From: Noviherbaspirillum sp. UKPF54
GTDB lineage: Bacteria > Pseudomonadota > Gammaproteobacteria > Burkholderiales > Burkholderiaceae_D
Length of the DNA: 64,000 nucleotides
Direction of reading: 5' to 3'
Assembly: GCF_007874125.1 (NCBI RefSeq)
Contig: NZ_CP040128.1
Coordinates: forward strand, 186,001-250,000
How positions within the stretch are numbered: position 1 is the stretch's first letter; each line of letters begins with the position of its first letter. The position numbers and the translations under genes were made by a program. The notes beneath the pieces were generated by a model. It worked only from the letters and a program-made list of their open reading frames with translations, was not told the origin of the DNA and ran no database searches. Positions 17,737-26,415 of this stretch are shown one piece after another.

Positions 17737-20124
17737 ATGCGCTGGCTGCTCCCCAACACGTCATCCGGCTCCAAATTGACCAAGTCCAAAAAAGCCCCTC
17801 CCAAAAAAGCGCCGCCACGCTCGCGCGGCATCCTCTGGCCCTTGCTCTTCGGCTTGCTCGCCATCGCCGGCGTGTTCGCCGCCTTCGCCGTAGCCTATAT
17901 AAAGCTCGTCATCGAGCCGAACCTGCCGTCGCTCGATACGCTCACCGACTACACGCCGAAAATCCCGCTGCGCGTCTATACGGCCGACAATGTGTTGATC
18001 GGTGAATTCGGCCAGGAGCACCGCGAATACGTGCCGATCAGGCAAATCCCGCCGATCCTGAAAACAGCGCTGCTGGTGACCGAGGACGAGGGCTTCTATG
18101 CGCATGGCGGCATCGCCATCACCGGCGTGTTGCGCGCGGCGGTAGCCAACCTGGCCGGCGGCGGCATGGGACAGGGCGCGTCGACCATCACGATGCAGGT
18201 CGCGCGCAACTTCTTCCTGTCGCGCGAGAAGACTTATACGCGCAAGCTGTACGAGGTCATGCTCGCCTACAAGATCGAGGAAGCGCTGACCAAGGACCAG
18301 ATCCTGGAGCTGTACATGAACCAGATCTATCTCGGCCAGCGCGCCTACGGCTTTGCCAGCGCGGCGCGCACCTATTTCGGCAAGCCCGTGCAGGAAGTGA
18401 CGATCGCGGAATCGGCCATGCTGGCAGGCCTGCCCAAGGCGCCGGCGGCCAACAATCCGGTCGCCAACCCGAAGCGCGCACGGCAGCGCCAGCTGTACAT
18501 CCTGCAGCGCCTGCGCGACCGCGACTACATCACCGACGCGCAATACCGCCAGGCGGCGCGCGAGGAACTGCGCGTGCGCACCGGCGGGCAGGAGTTCGGC
18601 GCCCACGCCGAGTTCGTCGCCGAGGCGGCCCGGCAGGCGATGGTCGAGCAGTTCAAGGAAGACACCTATACGCGCGGATTCAACGTCTACACCACCATTC
18701 TCAGCCGCGACCAGAATGCCGCCTATGAGGCGCTGCGGCGCAACGTGATGGATTACGAAATGCGGCACGGCTATCGCGGCCCGGAAGCAATCATCGCCTT
18801 GCCCAAGGCGGCCGACGCGCGGCTGGAAGCGATCGACGACGAGCTGGCGAAACGCCCGGCCAGCGACGGCCTGCTGCCCGCCGTGGTGCTGTCCGCTTCG
18901 ACGAAAGCGGTGCGCGCGCTCACCGCGTCGGGCGACGCGATCGACATTGCCGGCGAGGGCCTGCGCCTGGCGGCGGCCGGCCTGTCGGCGAATGCGAAAT
19001 CGCCCCTGCGCATCAGGCCCGGCGCCGTGATCCGCGTGATGCAGGATGCGAACGGACGCTGGCGGATCACGCAGCTGCCGGAGGTGGCGGCCGCCATCGT
19101 CGCGCTCAATGCCGACGACGGCTCCTACCGCGCCCTTGTGGGTGGATTCGATTTCAGCCTCGGCAAGTTCGATCATGTGACGCAGGCATGGCGCCAGCCG
19201 GGGTCGAGCATCAAGCCCTTCGTGTATTCGGCCGCGCTCGAGAAGGGCTTTGCGCCCGGCACCCTGATCAACGACGCGCCGCTGGCCCTCGGCTCGGCCG
19301 ACACCGGCGGGCAGGCCTGGGAACCGAAGAACGACGACGGCTTCGACGGCCCCATCTCGATGCGCCGCGCCCTGGCCAAATCGAAGAATATCGTCTCCGT
19401 GCGCATCCTGCGCGCGGTCGGCGTGCCGTACGCGCACGAGCACCTCGAGCGTTTCGGCTTCGGCGCCGACAAGCATCCGCGCAACCTCACGATGACGCTC
19501 GGCACCGGCTCGGCCACGCCGCTGCAGATGGCCGGCGCCTATGCCGTGTTCGCCAACGGCGGCTACCGCGTCAATCCCTACCTGATCCGCAAGGTCACCG
19601 ATGCGCGCGGCCGGGAACTGTTCAGCGCCAGGCCGGTGCGCGCCGGCACGCAGGGCGCGCGCGTGATCGATGCGCGCAACGCGTTCGTGATGGACAGCAT
19701 GCTGCGCGACGTGGTGCGCAACGGCACCGGCGCCGCGGCGGGCCAGAAGCTCGGGCGCGCCGACATCGCCGGCAAGACCGGCACCACCAGCGATGCGCTC
19801 GACGGCTGGTTCGCCGGCTACGGCGCCAACGTGGTGGCGGTGGCATGGATGGGATACGACGATCCGAAGTCGCTCGGCAGCCGCGAATTCGGCGCGACGC
19901 TGGCGCTGCCGATCTGGGTCGACTACATGCGAGTCGCGCTCGCCGGCAAGCCGGAAGTCCAGAAGCCGGCACCGGCGGGCCTGGCGCTGGCCGATGGCGA
20001 CTGGCGCTATCAGGAAGATGCGGCGGGCGGTGGCGTGCGCAGCGTCGGGTTCGATGACAATGCAGGATCTTCGGACGCGGTGCGCGCGCTTTCCATCCTG
20101 AACGGGATCGATGTGGGCAAGTAA
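17737..20124 (+). CDS. mrcA: Penicillin-binding protein 1A (class A, bifunctional)
   Basis: This 795-residue peptidoglycan synthase has a short basic cytoplasmic start, one transmembrane helix near residues 30-58, a GT51 glycosyltransferase domain and a transpeptidase domain. The glycosyltransferase catalytic Glu116 is in TEDEGFYAHGG, with the QGASTITMQVARNFFL signature following. The transpeptidase has SSIK with nucleophile Ser490, SKN at 549-551 and KTGT at 680-683, all intact. It polymerises and crosslinks lipid II in the periplasm. ATG 17737 begins the frame; a later start is possible. A strong bidirectional terminator follows 83 bases after the stop. Confidence 0.95.
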   Translation: MRWLLPNTSSGSKLTKSKKAPPKKAPPRSRGILWPLLFGLLAIAGVFAAFAVAYIKLVIEPNLPSLDTLTDYTPKIPLRVYTADNVLIGEFGQEHREYVPIRQIPPILKTALLVTEDEGFYAHGGIAITGVLRAAVANLAGGGMGQGASTITMQVARNFFLSREKTYTRKLYEVMLAYKIEEALTKDQILELYMNQIYLGQRAYGFASAARTYFGKPVQEVTIAESAMLAGLPKAPAANNPVANPKRARQRQLYILQRLRDRDYITDAQYRQAAREELRVRTGGQEFGAHAEFVAEAARQAMVEQFKEDTYTRGFNVYTTILSRDQNAAYEALRRNVMDYEMRHGYRGPEAIIALPKAADARLEAIDDELAKRPASDGLLPAVVLSASTKAVRALTASGDAIDIAGEGLRLAAAGLSANAKSPLRIRPGAVIRVMQDANGRWRITQLPEVAAAIVALNADDGSYRALVGGFDFSLGKFDHVTQAWRQPGSSIKPFVYSAALEKGFAPGTLINDAPLALGSADTGGQAWEPKNDDGFDGPISMRRALAKSKNIVSVRILRAVGVPYAHEHLERFGFGADKHPRNLTMTLGTGSATPLQMAGAYAVFANGGYRVNPYLIRKVTDARGRELFSARPVRAGTQGARVIDARNAFVMDSMLRDVVRNGTGAAAGQKLGRADIAGKTGTTSDALDGWFAGYGANVVAVAWMGYDDPKSLGSREFGATLALPIWVDYMRVALAGKPEVQKPAPAGLALADGDWRYQEDAAGGGVRSVGFDDNAGSSDAVRALSILNGIDVGK

Positions 20125-20206
20125 GAGCCTGTTCGAAAGCGCTTGCGCGAACTGCCTCCAAGAAGACGGATCGCGGATGCATCGTTGTGCCGCGGTGGCA
20201 CGAATG

Positions 20207-20238
20207 AAAAGGGGGGCAGGAAAACCTGCCCCCCTTTT
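20207..20238. terminator. Bidirectional intrinsic terminator
   Basis: AAAAGGGGGGCAGG (20207-20220) pairs perfectly with CCTGCCCCCCTTTT (20225-20238) around an AAAA loop. It lies between the convergent PBP gene and the surface-lipoprotein gene. It carries a run of T on each strand, so it should work both ways. Confidence 0.9.
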
Positions 20239-20251
20239 CTTGTCGGCGATG

Positions 20252-21730
20252 TTACGGGAGATTGCGCTTGATGGCGACGAAACCGCCCACCAGCGCGGCG
20301 CCGGTGGCATCCTGCATGCGGATGGCGCCGCCGACTTCAGCAGGGCCGCTGCCGCCGGCGCCGCTTTCGACCGGACCGAAGTAGCGGCCGCCGAGCCCGC
20401 CCTGCAAGCCGCCGCTGGTGATCGCGCCGGTCATGTAGTTGGCGAGGTTGGAATTGGCGGCGCCCATGGCGACCTTCGAGGTGAAGTTCAGCAAGGTCAG
20501 TGCGACGTTCGGCGTGGCTCCGACATTGGTGCCGTTAATCGTCGTCACCGTCACCGTGCGCGCGGCGAAATCGGCCGTGACCGTCACTTCGGCACGGAAC
20601 GGCGCAGGATCCGGATCGGCGGCGGACTTGGCATACCAGCCGTACAGCCAGCCCTTGTAGGTAGCCGTTCCGGTGGTCGGCACCGTGGCCGGATCCGTTA
20701 CCGCGCCGTAGGCGACGACGCCGCGGCGGTTCTGACTGTGTTCGTTGACTTGCGTGGTGGCGGTCCATTCGGCAATCTCGACCGTGTCCTGCGACAGCCA
20801 CTTGGCCATGTTCACATAACGGTAGCTGTAGTTGGCGAAGTCGCGATATCCCTTCGTGCCGGGGAAGGGGACGTTCGGGCCCTTGACATCGCCATCCTCG
20901 TGCAGGCGGCCGGCAGTCGTCAGGTCCGCATCGGTGCCGCCGCTTTGCCAGTTACCCGCAGCAAAGGTCACGGAACCTGCAGTCGATGCGGGCGGACAGG
21001 TCGTGTTGGTCGGGCAGACCGACTCCGGAGCGGTGCGCGGGAAGTAGCTGTTGTTGGCGAAGCGCGCCTGGAACGTCGGGTCGCTGCGCTTGGTGGCGTC
21101 GAAGGTGAACGTGCTGATGTCGGGCAGTGAGCCAACGGTGATGGTCCTGTTTGCGCCGAAGTCCGTACGGCCCTGTGTGGACAGGAAGCGCTCGATGATC
21201 GGAGGCCTTTCGGTCGCGCCGTCCCACTTGATACCGAGATTGCTGAGTATCAGCGTGGGCTTGGACACGCTGCTGGTGCCCTTGAAAACCCTGACCTCGG
21301 CGATGCCGTCCGTAGCCAGCGCAAATCCCTCGGCCGAAGTCGGATTGTCCTTGGTCGACTTGGCGTAGGCCTGCACGCCGGAACTGGTCACCAGCACGCC
21401 GTTGCCATTGGCTGCGGGAACGGCGACGTCGTTGCCGCTGCACTGGGACGTGGTGCCCGGATCAAGCGCGTCCGCAGGACAGGACATGATGGTCGACGCG
21501 GTGGTGGTCGGGAAGGTGCCAGTATTGCCCGTGTTACCCGTATTGCCGGTATTGCCGGTATTGCCTGTGTTACCGGTGTTGCCCGTATTACCGGTTTGCG
21601 AGCCATTGTTATTGCCACCCGTTTGAGCGCCGGAATCGGGGGCGGTGCTCGAGCCGCCGCCACCGCCGCATGCAGCGAGAGCGAGCGAGACGGAGAGGGA
21701 GAGGAGTGTGAGGCGCAGATGAGTTCGCAT
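20252..21730 (-). CDS. TbpB-like beta-barrel surface lipoprotein with NTG-repeat linker
   Basis: The 492-residue protein starts with a lipoprotein signal (MRTHLRLTLLSLSVSLALAACG). A glycine/serine stretch and eight in-frame Asn-Thr-Gly repeats form a flexible tether. The C-terminus, from about residue 425, has the pattern of the transferrin-binding-protein-like barrel domain: GGLQGGLGGRYFGP, then AEVGGAIRMQD and a final GGFVAIKRN. Such proteins are usually outer-membrane lipoproteins exposed at the surface, often moved by Slam translocators and used to capture iron, haem or host proteins. No Slam gene is seen here. Ligand and orientation are unknown. The start at 21730 gives the signal peptide directly. 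Confidence 0.75.
   Translation of the reverse strand: MRTHLRLTLLSLSVSLALAACGGGGGSSTAPDSGAQTGGNNNGSQTGNTGNTGNTGNTGNTGNTGNTGNTGTFPTTTASTIMSCPADALDPGTTSQCSGNDVAVPAANGNGVLVTSSGVQAYAKSTKDNPTSAEGFALATDGIAEVRVFKGTSSVSKPTLILSNLGIKWDGATERPPIIERFLSTQGRTDFGANRTITVGSLPDISTFTFDATKRSDPTFQARFANNSYFPRTAPESVCPTNTTCPPASTAGSVTFAAGNWQSGGTDADLTTAGRLHEDGDVKGPNVPFPGTKGYRDFANYSYRYVNMAKWLSQDTVEIAEWTATTQVNEHSQNRRGVVAYGAVTDPATVPTTGTATYKGWLYGWYAKSAADPDPAPFRAEVTVTADFAARTVTVTTINGTNVGATPNVALTLLNFTSKVAMGAANSNLANYMTGAITSGGLQGGLGGRYFGPVESGAGGSGPAEVGGAIRMQDATGAALVGGFVAIKRNLP
21522..21593. repeat. Eight 9-bp tandem repeats inside the surface-lipoprotein gene
   Basis: Eight consecutive 9-base units of the form GTRTTRCCN (plus strand) encode (Asn-Thr-Gly)x8 on the minus strand. 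Third-base variation between units shows the array is not brand new. Gain or loss of whole units would change linker length without shifting frame. Confidence 0.9.
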
Positions 21731-22061
21731 TGACGTTGGTCCTCGAAATGGGGTTGGGAAAGCCCTCCCTCAAATCGATTGTTCGAGAGAAGGAGTTTCC
21801 TCAATTTATCCACCACGTCCTTCGCCTAGTTTGAGATCGAGCAACGCCGTAATCTCATCGTGCAGCATTGAAACGAACCTTTGATCAACCTCTATTTTCC
21901 AATTTGAAACGACACTGTCCCTCGGGAATCACCTTCCGGTACCGGTATTGCGTTATGCTACGGCACGAAGCAGGTCCAGGCTTGGCATGACGAGAGAAAG
22001 AACAAGAAATGCGGCCGATTTTTATGCTGCCAGCAGCCAAGCTGTACTCAGGGGAAATGAA
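21731..22061. other. Intergenic region between divergent genes
   Basis: About 330 bases separate the surface-lipoprotein start from the TTG start of the next gene. The part nearest the lipoprotein gene holds its leader. A CCGGTACCGG palindrome lies near 21936. No convincing -35/-10 pair, terminator or RNA gene was found by eye. Confidence 0.4.
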
Positions 22062-22526
22062 TTGACTACTTATTGCACCATCCGCACCGACACGTGGATC
22101 ATGTCCTTACCTTCCGATTGGGAACAACGCGATGCGAGCAGCAGCAGTTCGCTTTACTTCGAGGCAAGCGACGGTACCAAGGGCTTGTATATCAGTACCT
22201 GGAAATTGCGCGAGGACGATAACCGTGCTGCAGAACAAGTTATTAAGGTGTTTCGCGCCAACGACCTGAAGTCGCTCGACAATATGGGCGGCTATCAATG
22301 GCGCATCATCGACGATGAAAGCGACGCGCTGAACCAGGCCTGCATTTCGACGACGGACTGCATGGCAGAAGGCAACAACTACCGCGTCATCGGCAAGATC
22401 ATCGCGGCTCCCCCCTTGGTGGTGCGGGCTTCCTTCCATGACTATGCCTGCATCGATTACGCCGCATCGCGCGCCTATTTTGCGCCATTGATCGAATCGC
22501 TCTGCCTGCTCAAAGAGCAGTCGTGA
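22062..22526 (+). CDS. Hypothetical protein, DcrB-like size
   Basis: A 154-residue protein without a signal peptide. It contains TWIMSLPSDWEQRDASSSSSLYFEASDGTKGLYISTW near the start and four cysteines further on, at two pairs of positions. The frame is open upstream, but TTG 22062 is chosen because AGGGGAA lies just before it and the preceding codons look non-coding. The layout (a strand-rich domain of about 150 residues with a degraded or stress-type substrate pattern) loosely recalls DcrB-type proteins; that is a weak impression, not an assignment. TonB-like protein follows after 83 bases on the same strand. Confidence 0.6.
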   Translation: MTTYCTIRTDTWIMSLPSDWEQRDASSSSSLYFEASDGTKGLYISTWKLREDDNRAAEQVIKVFRANDLKSLDNMGGYQWRIIDDESDALNQACISTTDCMAEGNNYRVIGKIIAAPPLVVRASFHDYACIDYAASRAYFAPLIESLCLLKEQS

Positions 22527-22609
22527 CGCCAGGCGCGACGCAGTTCGCCGATGAGCCTGTTTCCGACGCCTGACGCAACGGGGCCAGGCATGGACGTTGC
22601 GGAGCATCG

Positions 22610-24241
22610 ATGAAGCAGCGCGCGCATCTTCCAGTGATTGAACACGCACGTCATTACGACGCGCAATACCGGCGCCGGCTTGCGACTGCCTTCGCGTTGT
22701 CTTTGCTGGCGCATGCATTCGTCATGTCGCTGCAGTTCGGGCTTCCCGGGCTGGGGCTGCCCGGCCTGGAACTGCCGTGGAATCAGCGGCGCGCGCAGGC
22801 GGATGGATTGCGCGTGGTGCTGGCCAATCCATCACGCATCCCGGAAACGGCATCCGTGACACCGGACGGCACGAGCACGCAGGAGCATCCGCCGGAGCGC
22901 ATCGAACCACCGCAGCGACGCGCACTTGCCGTGCCCGCTAACGTGCAACCGGCGTCGCCTGATGCGCAAGGGAAAACCTCCGCAGCAATAACATCGGCCA
23001 TGCATGCCCGCACTGAGAATCCGGCGCGCGCGCCTGCGAGGCCCCGCAAGCCGGGGATGGTCGCCTCGGGGCCGCGCCTTCTGACGCAGGACGACATGGG
23101 CCAGAACACGTTCTCGGTGCCGCTTCCCATCTTCGACGGGCCCGACCGGGCAGTCGCGTCGCATCCCGATGCGCTGCCGGAACCGGCGCCCCCGGATGCG
23201 GCAGCGCTGGCCGCGTCACCTGTGCACGAGCAAATGGATGCGCGCGCGGAGCAAGAGGCCGAGCAGCATGTCCGCGAAGCACAAGCAAGGGTGCAGGAAC
23301 AGGAAGAACGCAGGCAGGAAGAGGCGCAGGCAATGCTGGAACGGCAAAGGCGCGAAGAAGAAGAGCGCGTGCGGCGCGTACTCGAACGCGAGGCGCAGCG
23401 GCAGGATGAGGAGCGTGCAGCGCGCCAGGCGCAAGAAGCAGCGCAACAGCAAGCCGCGCAACAACGTCGGCAGGAAGAAGAAAACGCACATCGCGCGCAA
23501 GCGATGGAAGCGAGAATGCGCGAGGAACTGCGGCTGCAGGAAGAAGAGCAGCGCGCGGCGATGGAGCGCGAAGAGCGCCGGCAGGCGCTGGAAGCGGCGC
23601 TGCGCCAGAAACAGGCGGAAGAGCTCGCCATGCAGGAGCGCGCGCGGGAGGAAGCGCGCCGGCAGGAACAGGCCGCCGCGGCGCGGCGTGAACAGGCGCT
23701 CGCCGAAAAGGAGAGTGCAGCGCAAATGGCTGCCGTGGCGCCCAATGCGCCCGGCGGCAGTCTCGCCGCGCGCGCTTTGGAGCAGGCGAGGAAATCCGGC
23801 GAGGCACAGGACATGCCGCCGCTGCCGCGCCAGTTGACGCCTCCGGTGCCCGATCCGGCGCCTCAGGCTGCCGACCCCGCGCGCCGGCGCTCGGCGCTCG
23901 GGCGTGCCGACCACGACATCGGCGTGATGATGTATGTGGAAAGCTGGCGTCTCAAGATCGAGCGCAACGGGCGCCTGAATTACAGGCAGTCGTTGGTCGA
24001 GTCGGCATACACAGAACCGGTCGTGACCGTGGCGGTGCGCAGCGACGGCAGCGTCGAGGACATCGTCTTCCATCGCAGCAGCGGACGCCCGGAACTTGAC
24101 GAAGCGGTGCGGCGCATCGTCAGGCTCAACGCACGCTACGCCGCGTTTCCGCCGGAACTGGCGCGCCGCTTCGACGTGATCGAGATCCGGCGCACCTGGA
24201 ACTTCGACGACAAGCTCAGGCTGCTGGACCAGGCACGCTGA
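22610..24241 (+). CDS. TonB-like energy transducer with TolA-like coiled coil
   Basis: A 543-residue protein with one N-terminal transmembrane helix (ALSLLAHAFVMSLQFGL, about 28-45), a long periplasmic Ala/Glu/Gln/Arg-rich coiled coil (about 205-400) and a C-terminal TonB domain (about 430-540; YRQSLVESAYTEPVVTVAVRSDGSVEDIVFHRSSGRPELDEAVRRIV). TonB transmits the proton-motive force to outer-membrane receptors. Classical TonB has a Pro-Glu/Pro-Lys spacer; here the spacer is charged and helical as in TolA. No exbB/exbD or receptor gene is adjacent. The start at 22610 gives a 25-residue cytoplasmic head. It may be a specialised TonB, or a related envelope-spanning protein. Confidence 0.8.
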   Translation: MKQRAHLPVIEHARHYDAQYRRRLATAFALSLLAHAFVMSLQFGLPGLGLPGLELPWNQRRAQADGLRVVLANPSRIPETASVTPDGTSTQEHPPERIEPPQRRALAVPANVQPASPDAQGKTSAAITSAMHARTENPARAPARPRKPGMVASGPRLLTQDDMGQNTFSVPLPIFDGPDRAVASHPDALPEPAPPDAAALAASPVHEQMDARAEQEAEQHVREAQARVQEQEERRQEEAQAMLERQRREEEERVRRVLEREAQRQDEERAARQAQEAAQQQAAQQRRQEEENAHRAQAMEARMREELRLQEEEQRAAMEREERRQALEAALRQKQAEELAMQERAREEARRQEQAAAARREQALAEKESAAQMAAVAPNAPGGSLAARALEQARKSGEAQDMPPLPRQLTPPVPDPAPQAADPARRRSALGRADHDIGVMMYVESWRLKIERNGRLNYRQSLVESAYTEPVVTVAVRSDGSVEDIVFHRSSGRPELDEAVRRIVRLNARYAAFPPELARRFDVIEIRRTWNFDDKLRLLDQAR

Positions 24242-24539
24242 AAGGCCGTGCCGGCAGTGGCCCGTGAAGCCATGGGATTGGCCCCGCATGTCAGCATAAA
24301 AAGCGGTTCCGCTGATCGGCCCGTCTTAACATTTTCACATGTGCGATTGCGTTGCCCTGCGCCATTCCGCGCGAATTCCTGCGCCTTCGCCCGTTGCCGG
24401 CGTCTAGCCCGATTCCGGCCGGCCCGTTATTGGCGTTATCTCAAGATGCGCGCGGTGTGAGCGTGCGTAAATGCCGGGTGCGAAAGACGCTTCAGAGACA
24501 GCCCGCAACATCCAGTGATTTTTTCAGAGAAGGTCCGAC
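24242..24539. other. Intergenic region with a 20-base repeat copy
   Basis: About 300 bases lie between the TonB-like gene and the hydrolase gene. It holds one copy of a 20-base sequence also found near 37147, followed by a small AGCGG-TT-CCGCT hairpin near 24301. No further gene or clear promoter was recognised. Confidence 0.5.
24278..24297 (+). repeat. Copy 1 of a 20-base intergenic repeat
   Basis: TTGGCCCCGCATGTCAGCAT here differs in one base from 37147-37166. Both copies are intergenic and both are followed by a hairpin. Whether it is a dispersed element needs a genome-wide count. Confidence 0.4.
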
Positions 24540-25511
24540 ATGACTTTGCATCAGCGACTCATTTTCCCATTCCTGCTGGCGCTGCTGTTCCTGGCAGGGT
24601 GTGCGGGACAGGCGCCGAAACTCACCAGCTTCGCGATCAACATGGACCGCAAGAAGGCTGGCCTGGAGCGCCATGAAATCGACTTGCCGGATGGCGTGCG
24701 TTACGTTTATCTGGCGGGCGGAAAGGGCGATGTGCTGATGCTGCTGCACGGGTTCGGCGGCAACAAGGATAACTTCACGCGCGTGGCAGCCGGCCTGACC
24801 AAGGACTACCGCGTCGTCATCCCGGATCACGTCGGCTTCGGCGAATCGACCCACCTGCCCGACGGCGACTACACGCCGGCGGCACAGGCCAAGCGGCTGC
24901 ATGCATTTGCCCAGGCGCTCAATATCAAGGATGTCCATCTGGGCGGCAATTCGATGGGCGGGCAGATCGCCATGGCGTATGCCGAACTGTATCGCGACGA
25001 GGTCAAGAGCATGTGGCTGCTCGATCCCTCCGGCATCTGGGATGCGCCCAAGAGCGAATTCGCGGAAATCTACCTGAAGACCGGGAAAAACCCGCTGATC
25101 GTGCGCAGCGAGGATGAGTTTGCGGACGTATTCAAGATGGTGATGAGCGACCCGCCGTTTGTGCCGCGCATCGTGCTGAACACGATGGCACAGGAGCGCA
25201 TCAAGAATGCCGACCTGGAGGAAAAGATTTTCCAGCAGATCGTCAATGATCCCTCCATGGAAAAACGCGTCAAGGATTTGCCGATCCCAACCCTGATCGT
25301 CTGGGGTACCGAAGACCGCCTCATCCATCCGGCGACCGCCGATATCCTGCATAAGCTATTGCCGAATTCGAAGGTGATCATGCTGAAGGACACCGGTCAC
25401 ATGCCGATGCTCGAACAGCCGGGAACGACGGCATGGGATTATGTGCGGTTCCGCAAGAATTACGTCGCGAAGCTGAAGCTGCCGCCTGCCGAGGCTCAGG
25501 CGTCCAAATAA
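24540..25511 (+). CDS. Alpha/beta hydrolase lipoprotein
   Basis: The 323-residue protein begins with a lipoprotein signal (MTLHQRLIFPFLLALLFLAGC; lipobox LAGC). The mature part is a full alpha/beta hydrolase with oxyanion segment LLHGFGGNKDNF, nucleophile elbow GNSMGG, acidic residue in WGTEDRLIHP and catalytic histidine in DTGHMPMLEQP. It is likely an envelope-anchored lipase or esterase; the substrate is unknown. The gene stands alone after a 300-base gap and is convergent with the GntR regulator, with a 20-bp perfect palindrome between them. Confidence 0.88.
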   Translation: MTLHQRLIFPFLLALLFLAGCAGQAPKLTSFAINMDRKKAGLERHEIDLPDGVRYVYLAGGKGDVLMLLHGFGGNKDNFTRVAAGLTKDYRVVIPDHVGFGESTHLPDGDYTPAAQAKRLHAFAQALNIKDVHLGGNSMGGQIAMAYAELYRDEVKSMWLLDPSGIWDAPKSEFAEIYLKTGKNPLIVRSEDEFADVFKMVMSDPPFVPRIVLNTMAQERIKNADLEEKIFQQIVNDPSMEKRVKDLPIPTLIVWGTEDRLIHPATADILHKLLPNSKVIMLKDTGHMPMLEQPGTTAWDYVRFRKNYVAKLKLPPAEAQASK

Positions 25512-25545
25512 GCGGACGACGTACTTGCGCCGGATGGGGCGCCAT

Positions 25546-25565
25546 GCATGCCCGCGCGGGCATGC
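25546..25565. terminator. Perfect 20-bp palindrome between convergent genes
   Basis: GCATGCCCGCGCGGGCATGC is its own reverse complement. It lies between the stop of the hydrolase gene and the stop of the GntR gene, and can form an 8-bp hairpin with a 4-base loop in either transcript. No T-tract. Confidence 0.5.
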
Positions 25566-25580
25566 GGCGGCTTGCTGAAC

Positions 25581-26243
25581 TTACGCGGCCTGCGCATTCA
25601 ACTGATTCAACGAAGCGATCAGGTCGGCAAAGCGCTGGCCCTGGATCATCACGTGACCGCGCAACAATTCACCCGCCTTCTCCCCATCCCCTTCCACAAT
25701 TGCATTGACGATTTGCTCATGCTCCGCAAATGAGTTGGCGAGCCGGTCGCGCACGCGCAGTTGCAGGCGCCGGTAAGGACGTAGCCGGCGGTGCAGATTC
25801 TTCGCTTGTTCAGCCAGGAATGCATTATGGCTGCCGGCGTAAATCTCTTCGTGGAATGCTTCGTTCCGGTAGTAATACTCGTCCGCGTCGTTGTCGGTGC
25901 GCGCCTGGTTGCAGGCCTGGTGCGCCGCCAAAAGCCCCCCATGTTCATTCGATGTCATGCGGCGCGCGGCGAGCCGGCCGCACATCGCTTCCAGCTCTGC
26001 CATGACTTCGAACATTTCCACCAGCCGCTGCGGCGGAATTTCCGCCACCACCGAGCCGCGCCGCGGACGCGTGACCACCAATCCCATCGACGCCAACTGA
26101 ATCAGCGCTTCCCGGATCGGCGTGCGCGAGACGCCGAATTCGGCTGCCAGCGCCGTCTCGTCCAGATGCTCTCCCGGGCGTAGCTTGCCGACCGCAATCA
26201 TTTCTTCAATGGAATCGCGCAGCGTTTCGGATCGATTTTTCAT
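25581..26243 (-). CDS. GntR-family regulator (FadR/FCD subfamily), malonate operon
   Basis: A 220-residue repressor-type protein. The N-terminal winged helix reads LRPGEHLDETALAAEFGVSRTPIREALIQLASMGLVVTRPRRGSVV (about 20-66). The C-terminal FCD domain has the usual ligand-site histidine pattern (NEAFHEEIY, HEQIVNAI, GHV). It is divergent from the TRAP-mdc gene run. GntR proteins such as MdcY control malonate genes in Acinetobacter, so a malonate or malonyl-CoA-responsive repressor is the natural reading. Two TGTA...TACA-type palindromes in the gap are candidate operators. Confidence 0.88.
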   Translation of the reverse strand: MKNRSETLRDSIEEMIAVGKLRPGEHLDETALAAEFGVSRTPIREALIQLASMGLVVTRPRRGSVVAEIPPQRLVEMFEVMAELEAMCGRLAARRMTSNEHGGLLAAHQACNQARTDNDADEYYYRNEAFHEEIYAGSHNAFLAEQAKNLHRRLRPYRRLQLRVRDRLANSFAEHEQIVNAIVEGDGEKAGELLRGHVMIQGQRFADLIASLNQLNAQAA

Positions 26244-26276
26244 GGCATTAGGGAGTAATTGTATTTTTATATAAAT

Positions 26277-26334
26277 TGTAGATACGATTCTACACTTGAC
26301 AACGTATTTTTAACATGCAATCTTGTATACACAA
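26277..26334. promoter_or_regulatory. Promoter and candidate GntR operators of the malonate operon
   Basis: TGTAGA-6-TCTACA (26277-26294) and TTGTATACACAA (26323-26334) are two palindromes with TGTA/TACA ends. A consensus -35 TTGACA lies between them at 26296-26301. The -10 region is poor, which suits a regulated promoter. The stretch is clearly AT-rich against its surroundings. Binding by the GntR protein is inferred from position. Confidence 0.6.
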
Positions 26335-26415
26335 TAAAAAAACGTGCATAAAGATACGTAAAACTGGGAAGCCGCAACAAGAGGCACCGATTTCATCCAA
26401 TATAGGAGAGACAAC

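Noticed and set aside
17761..20310. Long open frame opposite PBP1A
   Set aside because: The plus strand carries all PBP catalytic motifs; the opposite frame has no recognisable domain and is a GC shadow.
21522..21593. The 9-bp repeats taken as a CRISPR array
   Set aside because: Units are contiguous with no spacers, are in frame inside a gene and encode Asn-Thr-Gly repeats.
23200..23820. Tandem-repeat or simple-sequence DNA inside the TonB-like gene
   Set aside because: The protein is repetitive because it is a coiled coil. The DNA shows no exact repeat unit.
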